A DNA stretch of 64,000 nt from Chthonomonas sp. UBA2362 (lineage in GTDB: Bacteria; Armatimonadota; Fimbriimonadia; Fimbriimonadales; Fimbriimonadaceae): the NCBI GenBank assembly GCA_002344135.1, contig DDTO01000006.1:399869-463868 (forward strand), written 5' to 3'. Position numbers and translations under genes: made by a program. A model generated the notes under the pieces. That model worked only from the letters and a program-made list of their open reading frames with translations. It did not search any database and was not told the origin of the DNA. Each line of letters opens with the position of its first letter. Within the stretch, counting starts at the first letter, position 1. This document shows positions 39,936 to 49,807 of the stretch, in pieces.

Positions 39936-39960
39936 GCGGCAGCGTCTACAATGGAGCGCG

Positions 39961-41007
39961 ATGGCCCGATTCACGATCTCCCGGGATTACCTGGTCCGCT
40001 TCTTGACCGACCTGCTGAACACGCCGAGCCCGACCGGGGATACGGACTGGGCGATCGGCTTCGTCCAGCAGGAACTCGAAAGCCTCGGTATCGCAAGCTA
40101 CCGAACCTACAAGGGAGCGCTCGTGGCGCACCTGGAAGGGCTGAAGGACGATCGGCCCCGCGCGATCACCGCCCACGTCGATACGCTCGGGGCGATGGTT
40201 TCGGAGATCAAGAAGAATGGGCGGCTCAAGCTCACCCGGCTCAACGGCCTGATGTGGCACACGATCGAGAGCGAGGGAGTCTGGGTTGCCACCCGACAGG
40301 GTCGGCAGATTCGCGGCTCGGTGGTCCTCGAGAACGGCGCCGCCCACGTCAATCGCAAGGCCGACGAGGACCGTCGGACCGCCGATAACCTGGAGGTTCG
40401 ACTCGACGAGCGTACTGCCAGCGACGAGGAAACTCGGGTGCTCGGCATCGACGTGGGTGACTTCGTCTACTTCGACCCTCGCGTCGAGGTGAGCGATGCC
40501 GGTTTCGTCCGCTCGAGGTTCTTGGACGACAAAGCCTGCGTGGCGTGCGCAGTGGCTGCGTTGAAGGCTCTCAGAGATGCGGGCGTGAGCCCCGCACAGC
40601 GAACCCACGTGCTCTTTAGCAACTACGAAGAGGTCGGCCACGGGGGAATGGACGGATTGCCCGAGGACCTGGCCGAGTTGGTCGTTGCCGACATGGCGGT
40701 CGTCGGCGAAGGGCGTCAGGGCGACGAGTTCCACTGCTCGATCTGCGTAAAGGACTCCAGCGGCCCCTATAGCCGCCGACTCACCGAGAAGCTCCGCACG
40801 ATAGCGGAGAGAGCCGGCGTCGACTTGAAGTCCGACATCTATCCGCATTACGGGTCCGACGGCTCGGTTTACTGGCAGGCCGGAGGACGCGCGGAGGTCG
40901 CGCTCATCGGCCCGGGTGTCGACACGAGCCACGGCTACGAGCGGACGCACTCCGACGCGCTGGTGGAAACCGCGCTCCTGATCGCCGAGTACCTGATCGA
41001 GGAGTGA
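39961..41007 (+). CDS. M42 family metallopeptidase
   Basis: A 348-residue aminopeptidase of the M42/glutamyl aminopeptidase group, zinc- or cobalt-dependent and cytoplasmic. Motifs: 'AITAHVDTLGAMVSEIKKNG' (metal His/Asp), 'DAGFVRSRFLDDKACVACAV' (bridging Asp), 'LFSNYEEVGHGG' (catalytic Glu pair) and 'GVDTSHGYERTHSDAL' (last His). ATG 39961 is preceded by GGAGCGCG and TACAAT. It begins an operon in which each next gene overlaps the last. Confidence 0.93.
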   Translation: MARFTISRDYLVRFLTDLLNTPSPTGDTDWAIGFVQQELESLGIASYRTYKGALVAHLEGLKDDRPRAITAHVDTLGAMVSEIKKNGRLKLTRLNGLMWHTIESEGVWVATRQGRQIRGSVVLENGAAHVNRKADEDRRTADNLEVRLDERTASDEETRVLGIDVGDFVYFDPRVEVSDAGFVRSRFLDDKACVACAVAALKALRDAGVSPAQRTHVLFSNYEEVGHGGMDGLPEDLAELVVADMAVVGEGRQGDEFHCSICVKDSSGPYSRRLTEKLRTIAERAGVDLKSDIYPHYGSDGSVYWQAGGRAEVALIGPGVDTSHGYERTHSDALVETALLIAEYLIEE

Positions 41008-41771
41008 TGCTCGACTGGCCCGCTTTGCTGCTGCTGTTCGGAGCGGGCGCGGTGGCCTCGGGAGTCAACGCGGTGGCGGGTGGCGGCTCCCTCATTTCCT
41101 TTCCAGCCCTCATCGGGCTCGGTATTCCCTTGAAGGCGGCGAATGCGACCAACGCGGTCGCCCTGTGGCCCGGGTCTCTGGCGAGCGCGATCGGCTTCTG
41201 GAGCCAACTCAGGGCGGTCAGGCGCCACCTTCCACCCCTGCTGCTCGTTTCGGTGATCGGTTCGGTGCTGGGCGCCTTGCTTCTGGTGTTGACCCCGCCG
41301 AGCGCGTTCCGGGTCGCCGTGCCGCTGCTGATTCTCGTGGCCACGCTGCTCCTCGCCTTTCAGCCGCAAGTCCGACAGTGGGCGCAAGGTCCTCACGGGA
41401 AGGTCGGCCCGGCGCTGGGCTACACCCTTCAGCTGGCGGTAAGCGTTTATGGCGGCTACTTCGGAGCCGGGATGGGCATCATGATGCTCGCAGTGTTCGG
41501 TCTCATGATGGACGCCACCATTCATGAGCTTAATGCGATCAAGACCTGGCTCGCGGTAGTAATCAACGTCGCGGCCTCGGCGACGTTTCTCACCCACAAG
41601 GGCATGGTGCTCGCCGAGCCCGCCATTGCCCTGGGCCTCGGTTCCATCTTGGGCGGATACTTCGCCGCCCGGTGGTCCATGAGCGTCGAATCCGAGAAAA
41701 TGCGCAAGGCGATCGTGGTCTTCGGGTTCGCCATGGTCGCCTGGTTCACGTGGCGGGTCTTGGTCGAATGA
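41007..41771 (+). CDS. TauE/SafE family membrane transporter
   Basis: A 254-residue integral membrane protein with about eight hydrophobic segments, of the sulfite exporter/sulfoacetate exporter family. The family start 'SGVNAVAGGGSLISFPALIG' and 'AANATNAVALWPGSLAS' and the second half 'YGGYFGAGMGIMMLAVFG' are clear. The ATG overlaps the M42 stop (TGATG). Substrate is unknown; members export sulfite or organosulfur anions. Confidence 0.92.
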   Translation: MLDWPALLLLFGAGAVASGVNAVAGGGSLISFPALIGLGIPLKAANATNAVALWPGSLASAIGFWSQLRAVRRHLPPLLLVSVIGSVLGALLLVLTPPSAFRVAVPLLILVATLLLAFQPQVRQWAQGPHGKVGPALGYTLQLAVSVYGGYFGAGMGIMMLAVFGLMMDATIHELNAIKTWLAVVINVAASATFLTHKGMVLAEPAIALGLGSILGGYFAARWSMSVESEKMRKAIVVFGFAMVAWFTWRVLVE

Positions 41772-42547
41772 AGTGGGGGGTCGTGATCGCCGCAGGAGGT
41801 ACCGTCGAACCTGAACTTCGCCAGGCAATCGGCAGCCACCGCAAGGCTCTCGCGCGGCTCGGCCCACGGACCAGTTTGGCTTGGACGCTCGATGCCGTCG
41901 CCGAAGCTGGCCTCGGGCCTTGCGTGACCGTCACAGGATCGGACGTCGCGGATGAGATTGCCCACGGTGAGTTCGTGGCCGAAGGTCGTTCGGCCATCGA
42001 CAATGCCCGCCTCGGCTTAGAGGCGCTGCCCAAGAGCGTCGAGGCAGTGCTGTTCATTCCTGCCGACACCCCTCTGATGGATGGCCCTATGCTGAGGGAG
42101 TTCGCGGAGGGGATCGATCGGCGAGTCGAGGTCGACAACTGGTGCGCCGCGGGACTCACTCCTGCGGGTCGATTTCGGGAAGCCTTTCCGGAAGCCACTT
42201 ACAAGGCTCTGCGCCTTCGTGAAGGGCCCCACTTGAGCGGAGCCCTCTATGCCGCAAGCCCCATTGGACTTCGGACTGCGCTCGACCTAGCCGGCTCGAT
42301 GCGACGGTCGCGCAAGAGCCAATTGGCGATGGCAAAGAAGCTCGGCATTCTGAACATGCTGCGCTACTTCAGCGGTCGCGTCTCGGTAGAGCGCGCCGAG
42401 GCCATCGTCGGTCGCCTGCTGGGGATCCAAACGATTATCGTGCCCGACTGCCACCCCGCGACCTGCCTCGACTTCGATACCGTCGAAGACTGGCAGCACG
42501 TTCTGCGGGCCTTCGAGTCCCGGGACTCGGCAGGCGACTTCGGGTAA
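41768..42547 (+). CDS. MobA-like nucleotidyltransferase family protein
   Basis: A 259-residue GT-A-fold protein starting 'MKWGVVIAAGG', with 'HRKALARLGPRTSLAWTLDA' and the metal-binding 'VLFIPADTPLMDGPML'. It resembles NTP-transferase-like proteins of the MobA group, but the nucleotide and acceptor are not identifiable. The C-terminal third ('SMRRSRKSQLAMAKKLGILN') is less common. It overlaps the TauE/SafE stop by four bases and belongs to the same operon. Confidence 0.8.
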   Translation: MKWGVVIAAGGTVEPELRQAIGSHRKALARLGPRTSLAWTLDAVAEAGLGPCVTVTGSDVADEIAHGEFVAEGRSAIDNARLGLEALPKSVEAVLFIPADTPLMDGPMLREFAEGIDRRVEVDNWCAAGLTPAGRFREAFPEATYKALRLREGPHLSGALYAASPIGLRTALDLAGSMRRSRKSQLAMAKKLGILNMLRYFSGRVSVERAEAIVGRLLGIQTIIVPDCHPATCLDFDTVEDWQHVLRAFESRDSAGDFG

Positions 42548-42560
42548 GAAAGACCGCCCC

Positions 42561-43859
42561 ATGTCGCGACCGCCCCATGTCCTAAAGATCGCGGAGTTTC
42601 GACGCCTCTGGGCGGGGCAGGCGATTTCGTTGCTCGGCGATGCGCTGTACTTCCTTATTTTTCTCTTCATGGTGGGCAAACTCACCGGCGATCCGCGTAT
42701 GGTCGGCTACGTCGGAGCCGTGCAGGCGCTTCCGTTCTTGATCTTCAGTCCCTTCGCGGGGGTAGCCGCCGACAAGTTCGATCGCCGCCGGATCATGCTC
42801 TTCGCGGACCTCGCCAGTGTAGCGATTCTCTGCCTCATGGCGGGCTTCCTGGTCTATAGTCCCAAACCACCGTTGGAGGTCGTGTTCTTCTGCGCTTTCG
42901 CTTTGTCAGCGGTCAACGCCTACTTCCTTCCTGCCAAAGCCGCCTCGGTGCCGCGGCTCGTGCCGGAAGACCGGTTGATCGAGGCGAACTCGATCAGCGC
43001 AGCGACCGACAACTTGATGCCGATGATCGGGCTCGGGTTTTCGGGGAGCGTCTTGGGCGGCCTCTATACGGCCTATCCGGACCTCTTCTTCCTCGTGGCG
43101 GTGCTCTTCAATGCGCTGACCTTTCTCTGGTCGGCCGCATGCATCGCCCGCCTTCCCGCGATCGAACCTTCGGGCGAGCGCGCCAAAGGGACCCATGTTC
43201 TCGCCGATCTCAAGGAGGGCCTCGGCTTCATCGGCAAGCATCATGTGCTCAAGGTTGTCCTCGGCCTCAGCCTGATGATGAACCTTTTCATCTCGCCATT
43301 CATGGTCGTCCACATCGCTGCTAACGACGCTTGGTTCGGCGGTCAGTACGCGAGCCTGGCTTGGTTCGAGTTTGCATTCATGGCGGGAATGGTGCCGGCG
43401 AGCCTCGCTATCGGCCACTTTCGCATTCGTCACGCGGGACAGGGCTTCATCTGGGGGTCCGTCGTGATCGGCGCCCTCGTCGCTCTTCTCGGATTCGCCC
43501 GAACGTTCTGGCCTTACTTGGGACTGAACTTGATTGCGGGCCTCGTCCTGCCGTTTGCGATCATCCCGATCAACACCTATATGCAGTTGGTGGTCCCCGA
43601 CGCTTTTCGCGGTCGCGTCAACTCGGCCAGCATGATGCTCTCGCAATGCGTCCGGCCGTTAGCGATCGGCGTCTCCGGCATCGTCCTGGCCTCGGTCGGC
43701 CTCGTCAACATGTTTCTCGTGATGGGGATCGGCATGGGGCTGGTCGCCCTCGCCGGGCTCCTCGACGGTCCCTTCCGACGGGCGATGATACCGAAACCGG
43801 CTCCTGTCAAGGAGCCTCCACCGCCGGAGGAGGCTCCTCTAGCATCGACCTCCGCTTAA
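42561..43859 (+). CDS. MFS transporter (EntS/MFS_3-like)
   Basis: A 432-residue major-facilitator protein with twelve hydrophobic segments. The start 'EFRRLWAGQAISLLGDALYF', 'FSPFAGVAADKFDRRRIMLF' (loop 2-3 motif) and 'PKAASVPRLVPEDRLIEANS'-like 'AKAASVPRLVPEDRLIEANS' are typical of the branch that includes EntS exporters. Substrate is unknown. It follows the previous gene by 13 bases and ends tail to tail with the next, sharing TTAA. Confidence 0.93.
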   Translation: MSRPPHVLKIAEFRRLWAGQAISLLGDALYFLIFLFMVGKLTGDPRMVGYVGAVQALPFLIFSPFAGVAADKFDRRRIMLFADLASVAILCLMAGFLVYSPKPPLEVVFFCAFALSAVNAYFLPAKAASVPRLVPEDRLIEANSISAATDNLMPMIGLGFSGSVLGGLYTAYPDLFFLVAVLFNALTFLWSAACIARLPAIEPSGERAKGTHVLADLKEGLGFIGKHHVLKVVLGLSLMMNLFISPFMVVHIAANDAWFGGQYASLAWFEFAFMAGMVPASLAIGHFRIRHAGQGFIWGSVVIGALVALLGFARTFWPYLGLNLIAGLVLPFAIIPINTYMQLVVPDAFRGRVNSASMMLSQCVRPLAIGVSGIVLASVGLVNMFLVMGIGMGLVALAGLLDGPFRRAMIPKPAPVKEPPPPEEAPLASTSA

Positions 43860-46756
43860 AAGCCCGTGAGTTTCCAAGGCTTCGACGCGCTCTTTCCGTC
43901 CACCGTGACTTCGATCGTATACTCGCCGGCGGCGAGGTAGCTCGGACGCTCCTCCTCGTAGGGGTCCTTCAGCTTGTCCGAAAGGGTCTTCGGATCCCAC
44001 TTCCTGGGGTCGATCGTATTGCGTTTCGGTGGCGTGAGTTCGAGATCGAGCGTGAAGAAGTTGAATCCGGGAACCACGGCGACCGCCATTTCTTTCACGA
44101 CTTTGCCCGACTTGTCCTTGATCGCGACCCGCCCTGCGCCCGCCGTGCGCGACCAGAAGCGGCCCGACACGGCTGGCTTTCTGTCGGGGTCGGCGCTCCA
44201 GGGGCTGCGGCGTTCGAAGCCCCACCGACTGGAACGAACCATGTCGTCGATCGACCAGAGATAAACGTCGGCCTTGCGCACGTCGTCGTCGATGTCGTCG
44301 AACGGCTTGAGGTTCAGAACCCAGCACGATCGGCCATGAGTCGCGATGACGAGATCTCGGTCGCGGGCTTGGATAACCAGATCGTGCACGGCCTGCGTCG
44401 GCAAGTCGCCCATCAGCGCTTCCCACGTCTTCCCCGCATCGAAGGAGACATAGACGCCGAGGTCGGTCCCGACGTAGAGCCATTCTTTCTTGTCCGGATC
44501 CTCCCGGATCACGTTGATCGGCTCGTCCGGGAGGTTGCCTGTGACCGATTCCCAGTTTTCGCCGTAGTCCTTCGAGCGCCACAAGTAGGCCTTGAAGTCG
44601 TCTTCTCGGTAGCCGTTTTGGGCAACGTAGACGGTGCCGCGGTCGTGTTTCGAGGCGACCACGCGGCTCACCCACTTGTCGGGCATCGGTGTCGGAATCG
44701 CCTTCCAGGTAGCGCCATGGTCCCGCGTAACTTTGACTGTTCCGTCATCCGCACCCACGTAAATGACGCCGAACTTGAAAGGACTCTCGCTGATGTCCTT
44801 CAGTGTCGAGAACGGCACGTCTCCGTTGGGCAAATTTTTGGTCAGGTCGCCGCTCAGATCCTCCCACGTACGCCCTTTGTCGAGCGAACGGCTCAGCTTC
44901 TGGCTTCCGATATAGACGATGTCGGGATGGTGCGGCGACACGATAATCGGGGCGATCCAGTTGTATCGGTTCCCACGCCCAGGCGGGTTCAGCCCCCAGC
45001 GCTCGTTCGATTTCTGGTCCCAAGCGTTGAAGGAGCCAAATTGACTCGACGAATAGATGACGTTTCCATCCTCGCGAGGGTCGACGGCGATCGCGCTTCC
45101 GTCGCCACCATTGATGGACCGCCATAGGCTTAGGTCACTGCTCCCTGGCCGATAAGAGCTGGGTCCCATCAGCGTGCCGTTGTCCTGCAGCCCCGTAATG
45201 ATGTTGTAAGGCCGTTTATTGTCTACCGCGATGGTCGTCGATTGGCCTACCGGCAGATTGTTCAAGTGCCGCCATGTCCGACCGTCGTCCTCGCTGAGGT
45301 AGGGTCCACCGTCGTTGCCGTTCACCATCCGCTTGGGCTTTCGCGGGTCGAACCAAAGGGCGTGATGGTCCACGTGATTGCCTGTTGCGAACGGAGAGAA
45401 TGTTTTGCCTCCATCGCGGCTTCGATATGCTAAAAGCCCCAGCGCTACGACGTCGTTCGGGTTGATCGGGTTGACCGACAGCTTACCGAAGTAGTATCCG
45501 TAGTCGATCTCGAACCCGCCTCGGTGCGGTTTGTTCCAGGTTTTCCCCCCATCCTCGCTTCGCCACAATTCGATGTAGACGCTGTCTTGGTTGAACACGT
45601 TGGGACTGCGCTGCTCCATCAGCTTGCGCACGTCGGCGAGCGTCTTCTTCTTTTCATTCACCTCGGTCTGCAGCGCGAGATGGTCGGTTCCTCGAGGGAG
45701 ATAGGCGTCGGCGAACCGACTCAAGACCGAGGCCTCCAAGTTGCCGAACTCTTCTTCGGTCAGGCGCAGAAATCGGTAGGGAGTCAGAACCCCGCTGGGC
45801 TGCAGTTCGTCCTTGTAGATCGTGTCGGGATCTCCGCCCTGCCAGTCGACCAAGGCATAGACGATTCGAGGATCGGAGGGAGAGAAAGCGAGCCCCGTTC
45901 GTCCAGCAAACTCTCCGTGCGGAAGTCCCTTCACGAGGCTCCAGGTCTTGCCGCCGTCGTCGGTCCGATAGACTCCGCTTCCCAGGCCCGACTCCCTGAA
46001 GTTCCAAGGGCGACGATCGTTATCCCATGCCGCGGCAAGGATCGTTTCGGGATTGCGAGGATGCATCGCCATATCGATCACGCCGGTCCGATCGTCGATC
46101 TTTAAGAGTTGACGCCAAGTCTTGCCACCATCTTCGGTCTTAAACACGCCGCGCTCCGGATTCGCGCTATAGAGGTGTCCCATCGCCCCCACATAGACCG
46201 TATCCGGCTTCTTAGGATGGATCAGTACCTTGCCGATATGGTGGCTTTCGTGCAACCCCATATTCGCCCAAGTCGCACCGGCATCCACCGATTTGAAGAC
46301 GCCGGTCCCCGAATAGACGGTCCGCTGGCTGTTGCTCTCACCTGAGCCGATCCAGATTGTTGTCCCATCACCCGAAACCGCGACATCTCCTATCCCGAAA
46401 GAGCTCTCCCTATTGAATAAAGAGGTCCAAGTGATGCCGTCGTCTTCGGTACGCCAAAGACCACCGGTAGCGTAGGCGATGAGCAGCTGATCGGGAGCGT
46501 TTGCGGGGGCCTCGATGTCGATCACGCGTCCGCCCTGGCGCTCGGGGCCGACATTGCGCCATCGAAGCTGGCTAAAGCGAGATTCTCCCAGAAGCCGTTG
46601 GTGCGCCTCCCACGATCTGAAGCGCTCCTCTGCCGGCGTCCCCCGGTACTGGCGGGAGTGGTACGTCTTTTGCTCTTCGAGTTTCGACGGCGGGGGCTTC
46701 AGCTGCGTCTGCGGCTGAGCGAGTAACAAAGAGAGCGCGATTGTGATCTCCACCAT
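43856..46756 (-). CDS. Large exported sortilin/VPS10-type BNR propeller protein
   Basis: A 966-residue protein with a short signal-like N-terminus and many BNR/Asp-box repeats of the Sortilin_N type: 'LWRTEDDGITWTSLFN', 'FKSVDAGATWANMG', 'FKTEDGGKTWRQLLK', 'YRTDDGGKTWSLVKG', 'YRSRDGGKTFSPFA', 'YLSEDDGRTWRHL' and more, giving a very large propeller. The last 150 residues form a FlgD/FN3-like ending ('YTIEVTVDGKSASKPWKL'). Such proteins are abundant in soil Acidobacteria and relatives; function is unproven (glycosidase-like annotations are by fold only). Confidence 0.85.
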   Translation of the reverse strand: MVEITIALSLLLAQPQTQLKPPPSKLEEQKTYHSRQYRGTPAEERFRSWEAHQRLLGESRFSQLRWRNVGPERQGGRVIDIEAPANAPDQLLIAYATGGLWRTEDDGITWTSLFNRESSFGIGDVAVSGDGTTIWIGSGESNSQRTVYSGTGVFKSVDAGATWANMGLHESHHIGKVLIHPKKPDTVYVGAMGHLYSANPERGVFKTEDGGKTWRQLLKIDDRTGVIDMAMHPRNPETILAAAWDNDRRPWNFRESGLGSGVYRTDDGGKTWSLVKGLPHGEFAGRTGLAFSPSDPRIVYALVDWQGGDPDTIYKDELQPSGVLTPYRFLRLTEEEFGNLEASVLSRFADAYLPRGTDHLALQTEVNEKKKTLADVRKLMEQRSPNVFNQDSVYIELWRSEDGGKTWNKPHRGGFEIDYGYYFGKLSVNPINPNDVVALGLLAYRSRDGGKTFSPFATGNHVDHHALWFDPRKPKRMVNGNDGGPYLSEDDGRTWRHLNNLPVGQSTTIAVDNKRPYNIITGLQDNGTLMGPSSYRPGSSDLSLWRSINGGDGSAIAVDPREDGNVIYSSSQFGSFNAWDQKSNERWGLNPPGRGNRYNWIAPIIVSPHHPDIVYIGSQKLSRSLDKGRTWEDLSGDLTKNLPNGDVPFSTLKDISESPFKFGVIYVGADDGTVKVTRDHGATWKAIPTPMPDKWVSRVVASKHDRGTVYVAQNGYREDDFKAYLWRSKDYGENWESVTGNLPDEPINVIREDPDKKEWLYVGTDLGVYVSFDAGKTWEALMGDLPTQAVHDLVIQARDRDLVIATHGRSCWVLNLKPFDDIDDDVRKADVYLWSIDDMVRSSRWGFERRSPWSADPDRKPAVSGRFWSRTAGAGRVAIKDKSGKVVKEMAVAVVPGFNFFTLDLELTPPKRNTIDPRKWDPKTLSDKLKDPYEEERPSYLAAGEYTIEVTVDGKSASKPWKLTGF

Positions 46757-46788
46757 GACTTCTTACGCATACCTCCAATCAGGGAGCC

Positions 46789-47139
46789 TCATCCCCGTTT
46801 CTTGCGGTCGCCGAGCGTTCTTCGCATTTTTGACAGGGCACCGATCGCGAAGAGCACCGTCGTGATGATCTCCAGCTTGTGAGCAGACGAACTCGCGATA
46901 CCCCCAAGCGTCGTGGCAACGCCCTTGGCACGCCCCGTGACCTCTTTGGCGGATTCCACCAACTCCTCTACCCTGTGTGATACCGACTCTACTCGAGCCG
47001 ACAACGCCTGCACCTTCGACGATATCGATCGCAAGGTGGCGATCAAGGCGATGATCGCCACTAGCATCGCTAGAAACACGAGGATGCCGAGCACGAAGAA
47101 GATACCGGAAACCCAGATCCATTCTGCGGGAAGTTCCAT
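46789..47139 (-). CDS. Small membrane protein with coiled coil (DUF948-like)
   Basis: A 116-residue protein: one transmembrane helix at about 9-35 ('SGIFFVLGILVFLAMLVAII'), then a long heptad helix ('SSKVQALSARVESVSHRVEE'), and a basic C-terminus. The layout resembles DUF948 membrane proteins of unknown role. It directly follows the stop of the upstream 884-residue gene (the gap is zero bases). Confidence 0.65.
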   Translation of the reverse strand: MELPAEWIWVSGIFFVLGILVFLAMLVAIIALIATLRSISSKVQALSARVESVSHRVEELVESAKEVTGRAKGVATTLGGIASSSAHKLEIITTVLFAIGALSKMRRTLGDRKKRG

Positions 47140-49794
47140 CTATTCGATTACCTCAACGGGAAGCGTAACTGTGCGACCGGCAGGCAAGGTGCGCGTAATC
47201 CGTGCCACCCCGTCCACCGCCTCGATCACTTCATCTCCGATCGCCATCCGACGGCCCCACATCCCTCTCACACGAATCTCGGTGCGGACGTCTTTGTCGC
47301 TCGGGTTCTCGATAACGAATTCGGCCTTCTGTTTGTCTTGCCACAGCGACACGTCGACAAACTTTCCGAAGCTGATTTCGAACTCTGCTCCGATCTGGCG
47401 CAGGACGATACGACGACCGACCCCATCCCACGGACGGATGATGTAACGATCCGGCTCGATCGAGAAATGGCAGCCGAAGGTGAAGACACCCAGGTTACGG
47501 TTGGGCAAGATATACGCGCCTGCCCCTCGAAGATAGTGGGCATAACCCAGGCCAGAAGCTCCAGTGTAGGGGTTATAACCGTAGTGCTTCGAGCTCAGGT
47601 CGGGGCAAAAGCACATACTCGCCGCTCCATCCGAACGAACGAGGGCCCAGGGCCCCATCATGCCCCCGAAAGCGAGTCGCATATAAGCATCGGGCAACGC
47701 GAGATAGTCGCGATCGAGGCTGGCAAAGAACATTAAGCTGTTGGGCGCAGTCGTATGGGCCAGGCACGCCTCTCCTCGATCGATAAGGGCTTTCAAAGGC
47801 GTCGAATCGGCGCCGTCCCAGCTGCGCTTATCGCTCCCATACCACCACCAACTCGGTGCAAGCGATCGTGCGGCGAAGGCGCAGCGCATAGTTCGCTCGA
47901 GATGCTCGTCCACATCGAGGTAGAGCGCTGCATGATAGACCTCTTCGAATCCCGACGTATCGAGCACCGATTCTCCCGCATACGGGTAACGCTGCTTGAC
48001 CATCTCGCGAGCCTTACCAAGGACTTGTTCTCGCAGATCGTTGTACGCATCGGCCAGACCCTCTCTTCGAAGATCGTCGAGAATATCGTAGATTCGGGCG
48101 TAGCCGAGTATGCCGACGGTGCGCACATAGTGCCGCCAGCCGAAGCGAAACATCGCCATCGCGGTCTTGGCCGCATTCTCAAGATAGTCAGCGGGTTTGC
48201 GTCGAGTCTCGCCATAGGTCGCTGCGATTCGGTAGAGCGCGTGATAGAGGTTAAAGACGTCCGGGTAGGTCAGAGGCCGACCGCTGTACGTCCCCATCGA
48301 TGCAGTGCTCGCCAGGACACTCGCCACCGACATATCGCCTGGATTCTGTATTTGCTTGAGCAGGAAGCCGTCGATGTAATCGTCGAGCGCCGCGATCTCG
48401 TCGCGTCGCGGATACAGAGCGTTCTTTTCGGCAAGGAAGAGCGCGTCGGCGAGCGAGCACTCCAGGCCGCTCGCCCCCTCGTACTCCTCCGAGTCGATTA
48501 CCCTCTCGCCGGTGACGGTGTTTGCCAGGAGGATCGCCCGGTCCAGGCGGGCGATGTCCATCCCGCTCTCTTCATCCGCGTCCGTCTCCGGGCCGCGCTG
48601 AACCTGGTTCTCGAGGATCCACCTCGCCCGCTTCTGAATGAGGCTGTCGATGGGTTCTGTGAACATCAAGTGGGCATGGCTCAGGCGGCCCTCGGCATCC
48701 TCGAAGGACACGCGAAGCGGTCCCGGCTCGACCGGCTTGACGAAGCAGAATCCGCCCTCCTCATCGCTGTCGGTCTCGATCTGCGCTTCCCGACTGACGA
48801 AGAACCGCCTCACGGCCACTCCCGCCACCTCGACCCCGATTCCCACGTCGATCGGCGCGACCGCGCTCGGCAACAGCCGAATGGCGGGACGACCCAGCAT
48901 CGCGAGCGTTTGGTGCACTCCGTCCTGCTTGTCTCGGTCCGCCGGCACGAACCGCATCTGGAACGACCGTGAATCGCCAGCCTCGAAGATGAGCGAAGTG
49001 TGTTCGTTCGCCCAGCCGCTCCATCCTTCGCGGTCGATCGTTGCCCGTGAGTAGACGTACACGACGGGGATTCCCTCCCATTGGTGGGGGGTGTTCAGCG
49101 AGGCAGGAATGTTGGCGAAGAGTTCCCAGCCGGTGCTATCCCCGGGGAAGATGAGGAGCCCGGGCGGTTCGGCGGTCATGCGCTGGGCGAAGAGCCAGCT
49201 CGCCGCTCCGCCCACGAACTTGTGGACGTAGAGCCGATTCGTCCACAAGCGCTGAAGCTGCTCGTCGCTCCAGCCGAATCCGTCGTAAAAGCAGTTCAGG
49301 GCGAGCGGGAAGCCGAGCTCGCCGATCTCGATCGTCGTCCGACCCCTGTTGCGCAGTTCGAGGTCCCACACGATTTGCGGCAGCGGCCCTGCCACTTCGT
49401 AGAACCGCCCGATCGCCTGGATGTCCTCCAGAAACGGAAGGACGTACTCGAAGGCGACATGGTCGGTTTCGAAGGGCTCCTCGCCGTCGAGGTCGTACAA
49501 GGAAGTCGCACTCGAGTTCCTGCTTGAAACCCACGGGCCATGCGGGTCGGTCCGCGCGCTGACGAGAATCGTGCCGGGATACAAGTCCTCCGCCGTCTCC
49601 TCGCCGAAGTTCAGCGGTGGCAGCACGAACTGGAAGTCCTCGCCTTCATCGGGCAGGGCAGGATCGGAAGCCCAAAGCTGATAAATCCGTCCGCCAGGAC
49701 CGAACTCCATCGAGATGAGGCTTCCGGTGAGCGTCTGGGCATCGGGGGCGAACGGATCCATCGGGGAACCGAGGATACCGGTCCGGCCGGGCAT
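47140..49794 (-). CDS. Large DUF5695-like glycosidase-type protein
   Basis: An 884-residue protein without a signal peptide. An N-terminal beta-sandwich ('LTGSLISMEFGPGGRIYQLW') leads to a central linker and an all-helical (alpha/alpha)6-barrel-like part (residues about 400-700: 'DMSVASVLASTASMGTYSGR', 'YHAALYLDVDEHLERTMRCA', 'SWWWYGSDKRSWDGADSTP'), and a final beta domain. The length and order match DUF5695 proteins as I remember them, thought to act on carbohydrates. No catalytic acids can be named with confidence. It follows sufE by 13 bases. Confidence 0.55.
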   Translation of the reverse strand: MPGRTGILGSPMDPFAPDAQTLTGSLISMEFGPGGRIYQLWASDPALPDEGEDFQFVLPPLNFGEETAEDLYPGTILVSARTDPHGPWVSSRNSSATSLYDLDGEEPFETDHVAFEYVLPFLEDIQAIGRFYEVAGPLPQIVWDLELRNRGRTTIEIGELGFPLALNCFYDGFGWSDEQLQRLWTNRLYVHKFVGGAASWLFAQRMTAEPPGLLIFPGDSTGWELFANIPASLNTPHQWEGIPVVYVYSRATIDREGWSGWANEHTSLIFEAGDSRSFQMRFVPADRDKQDGVHQTLAMLGRPAIRLLPSAVAPIDVGIGVEVAGVAVRRFFVSREAQIETDSDEEGGFCFVKPVEPGPLRVSFEDAEGRLSHAHLMFTEPIDSLIQKRARWILENQVQRGPETDADEESGMDIARLDRAILLANTVTGERVIDSEEYEGASGLECSLADALFLAEKNALYPRRDEIAALDDYIDGFLLKQIQNPGDMSVASVLASTASMGTYSGRPLTYPDVFNLYHALYRIAATYGETRRKPADYLENAAKTAMAMFRFGWRHYVRTVGILGYARIYDILDDLRREGLADAYNDLREQVLGKAREMVKQRYPYAGESVLDTSGFEEVYHAALYLDVDEHLERTMRCAFAARSLAPSWWWYGSDKRSWDGADSTPLKALIDRGEACLAHTTAPNSLMFFASLDRDYLALPDAYMRLAFGGMMGPWALVRSDGAASMCFCPDLSSKHYGYNPYTGASGLGYAHYLRGAGAYILPNRNLGVFTFGCHFSIEPDRYIIRPWDGVGRRIVLRQIGAEFEISFGKFVDVSLWQDKQKAEFVIENPSDKDVRTEIRVRGMWGRRMAIGDEVIEAVDGVARITRTLPAGRTVTLPVEVIE

Positions 49795-49807
49795 CGTGCG
49801 CCCCTTC

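Noticed and set aside
43331..45127. 598-residue plus-strand ORF across the MFS/VPS10 junction
   Set aside because: It spans two well-supported genes in other frames and has no recognisable domain.
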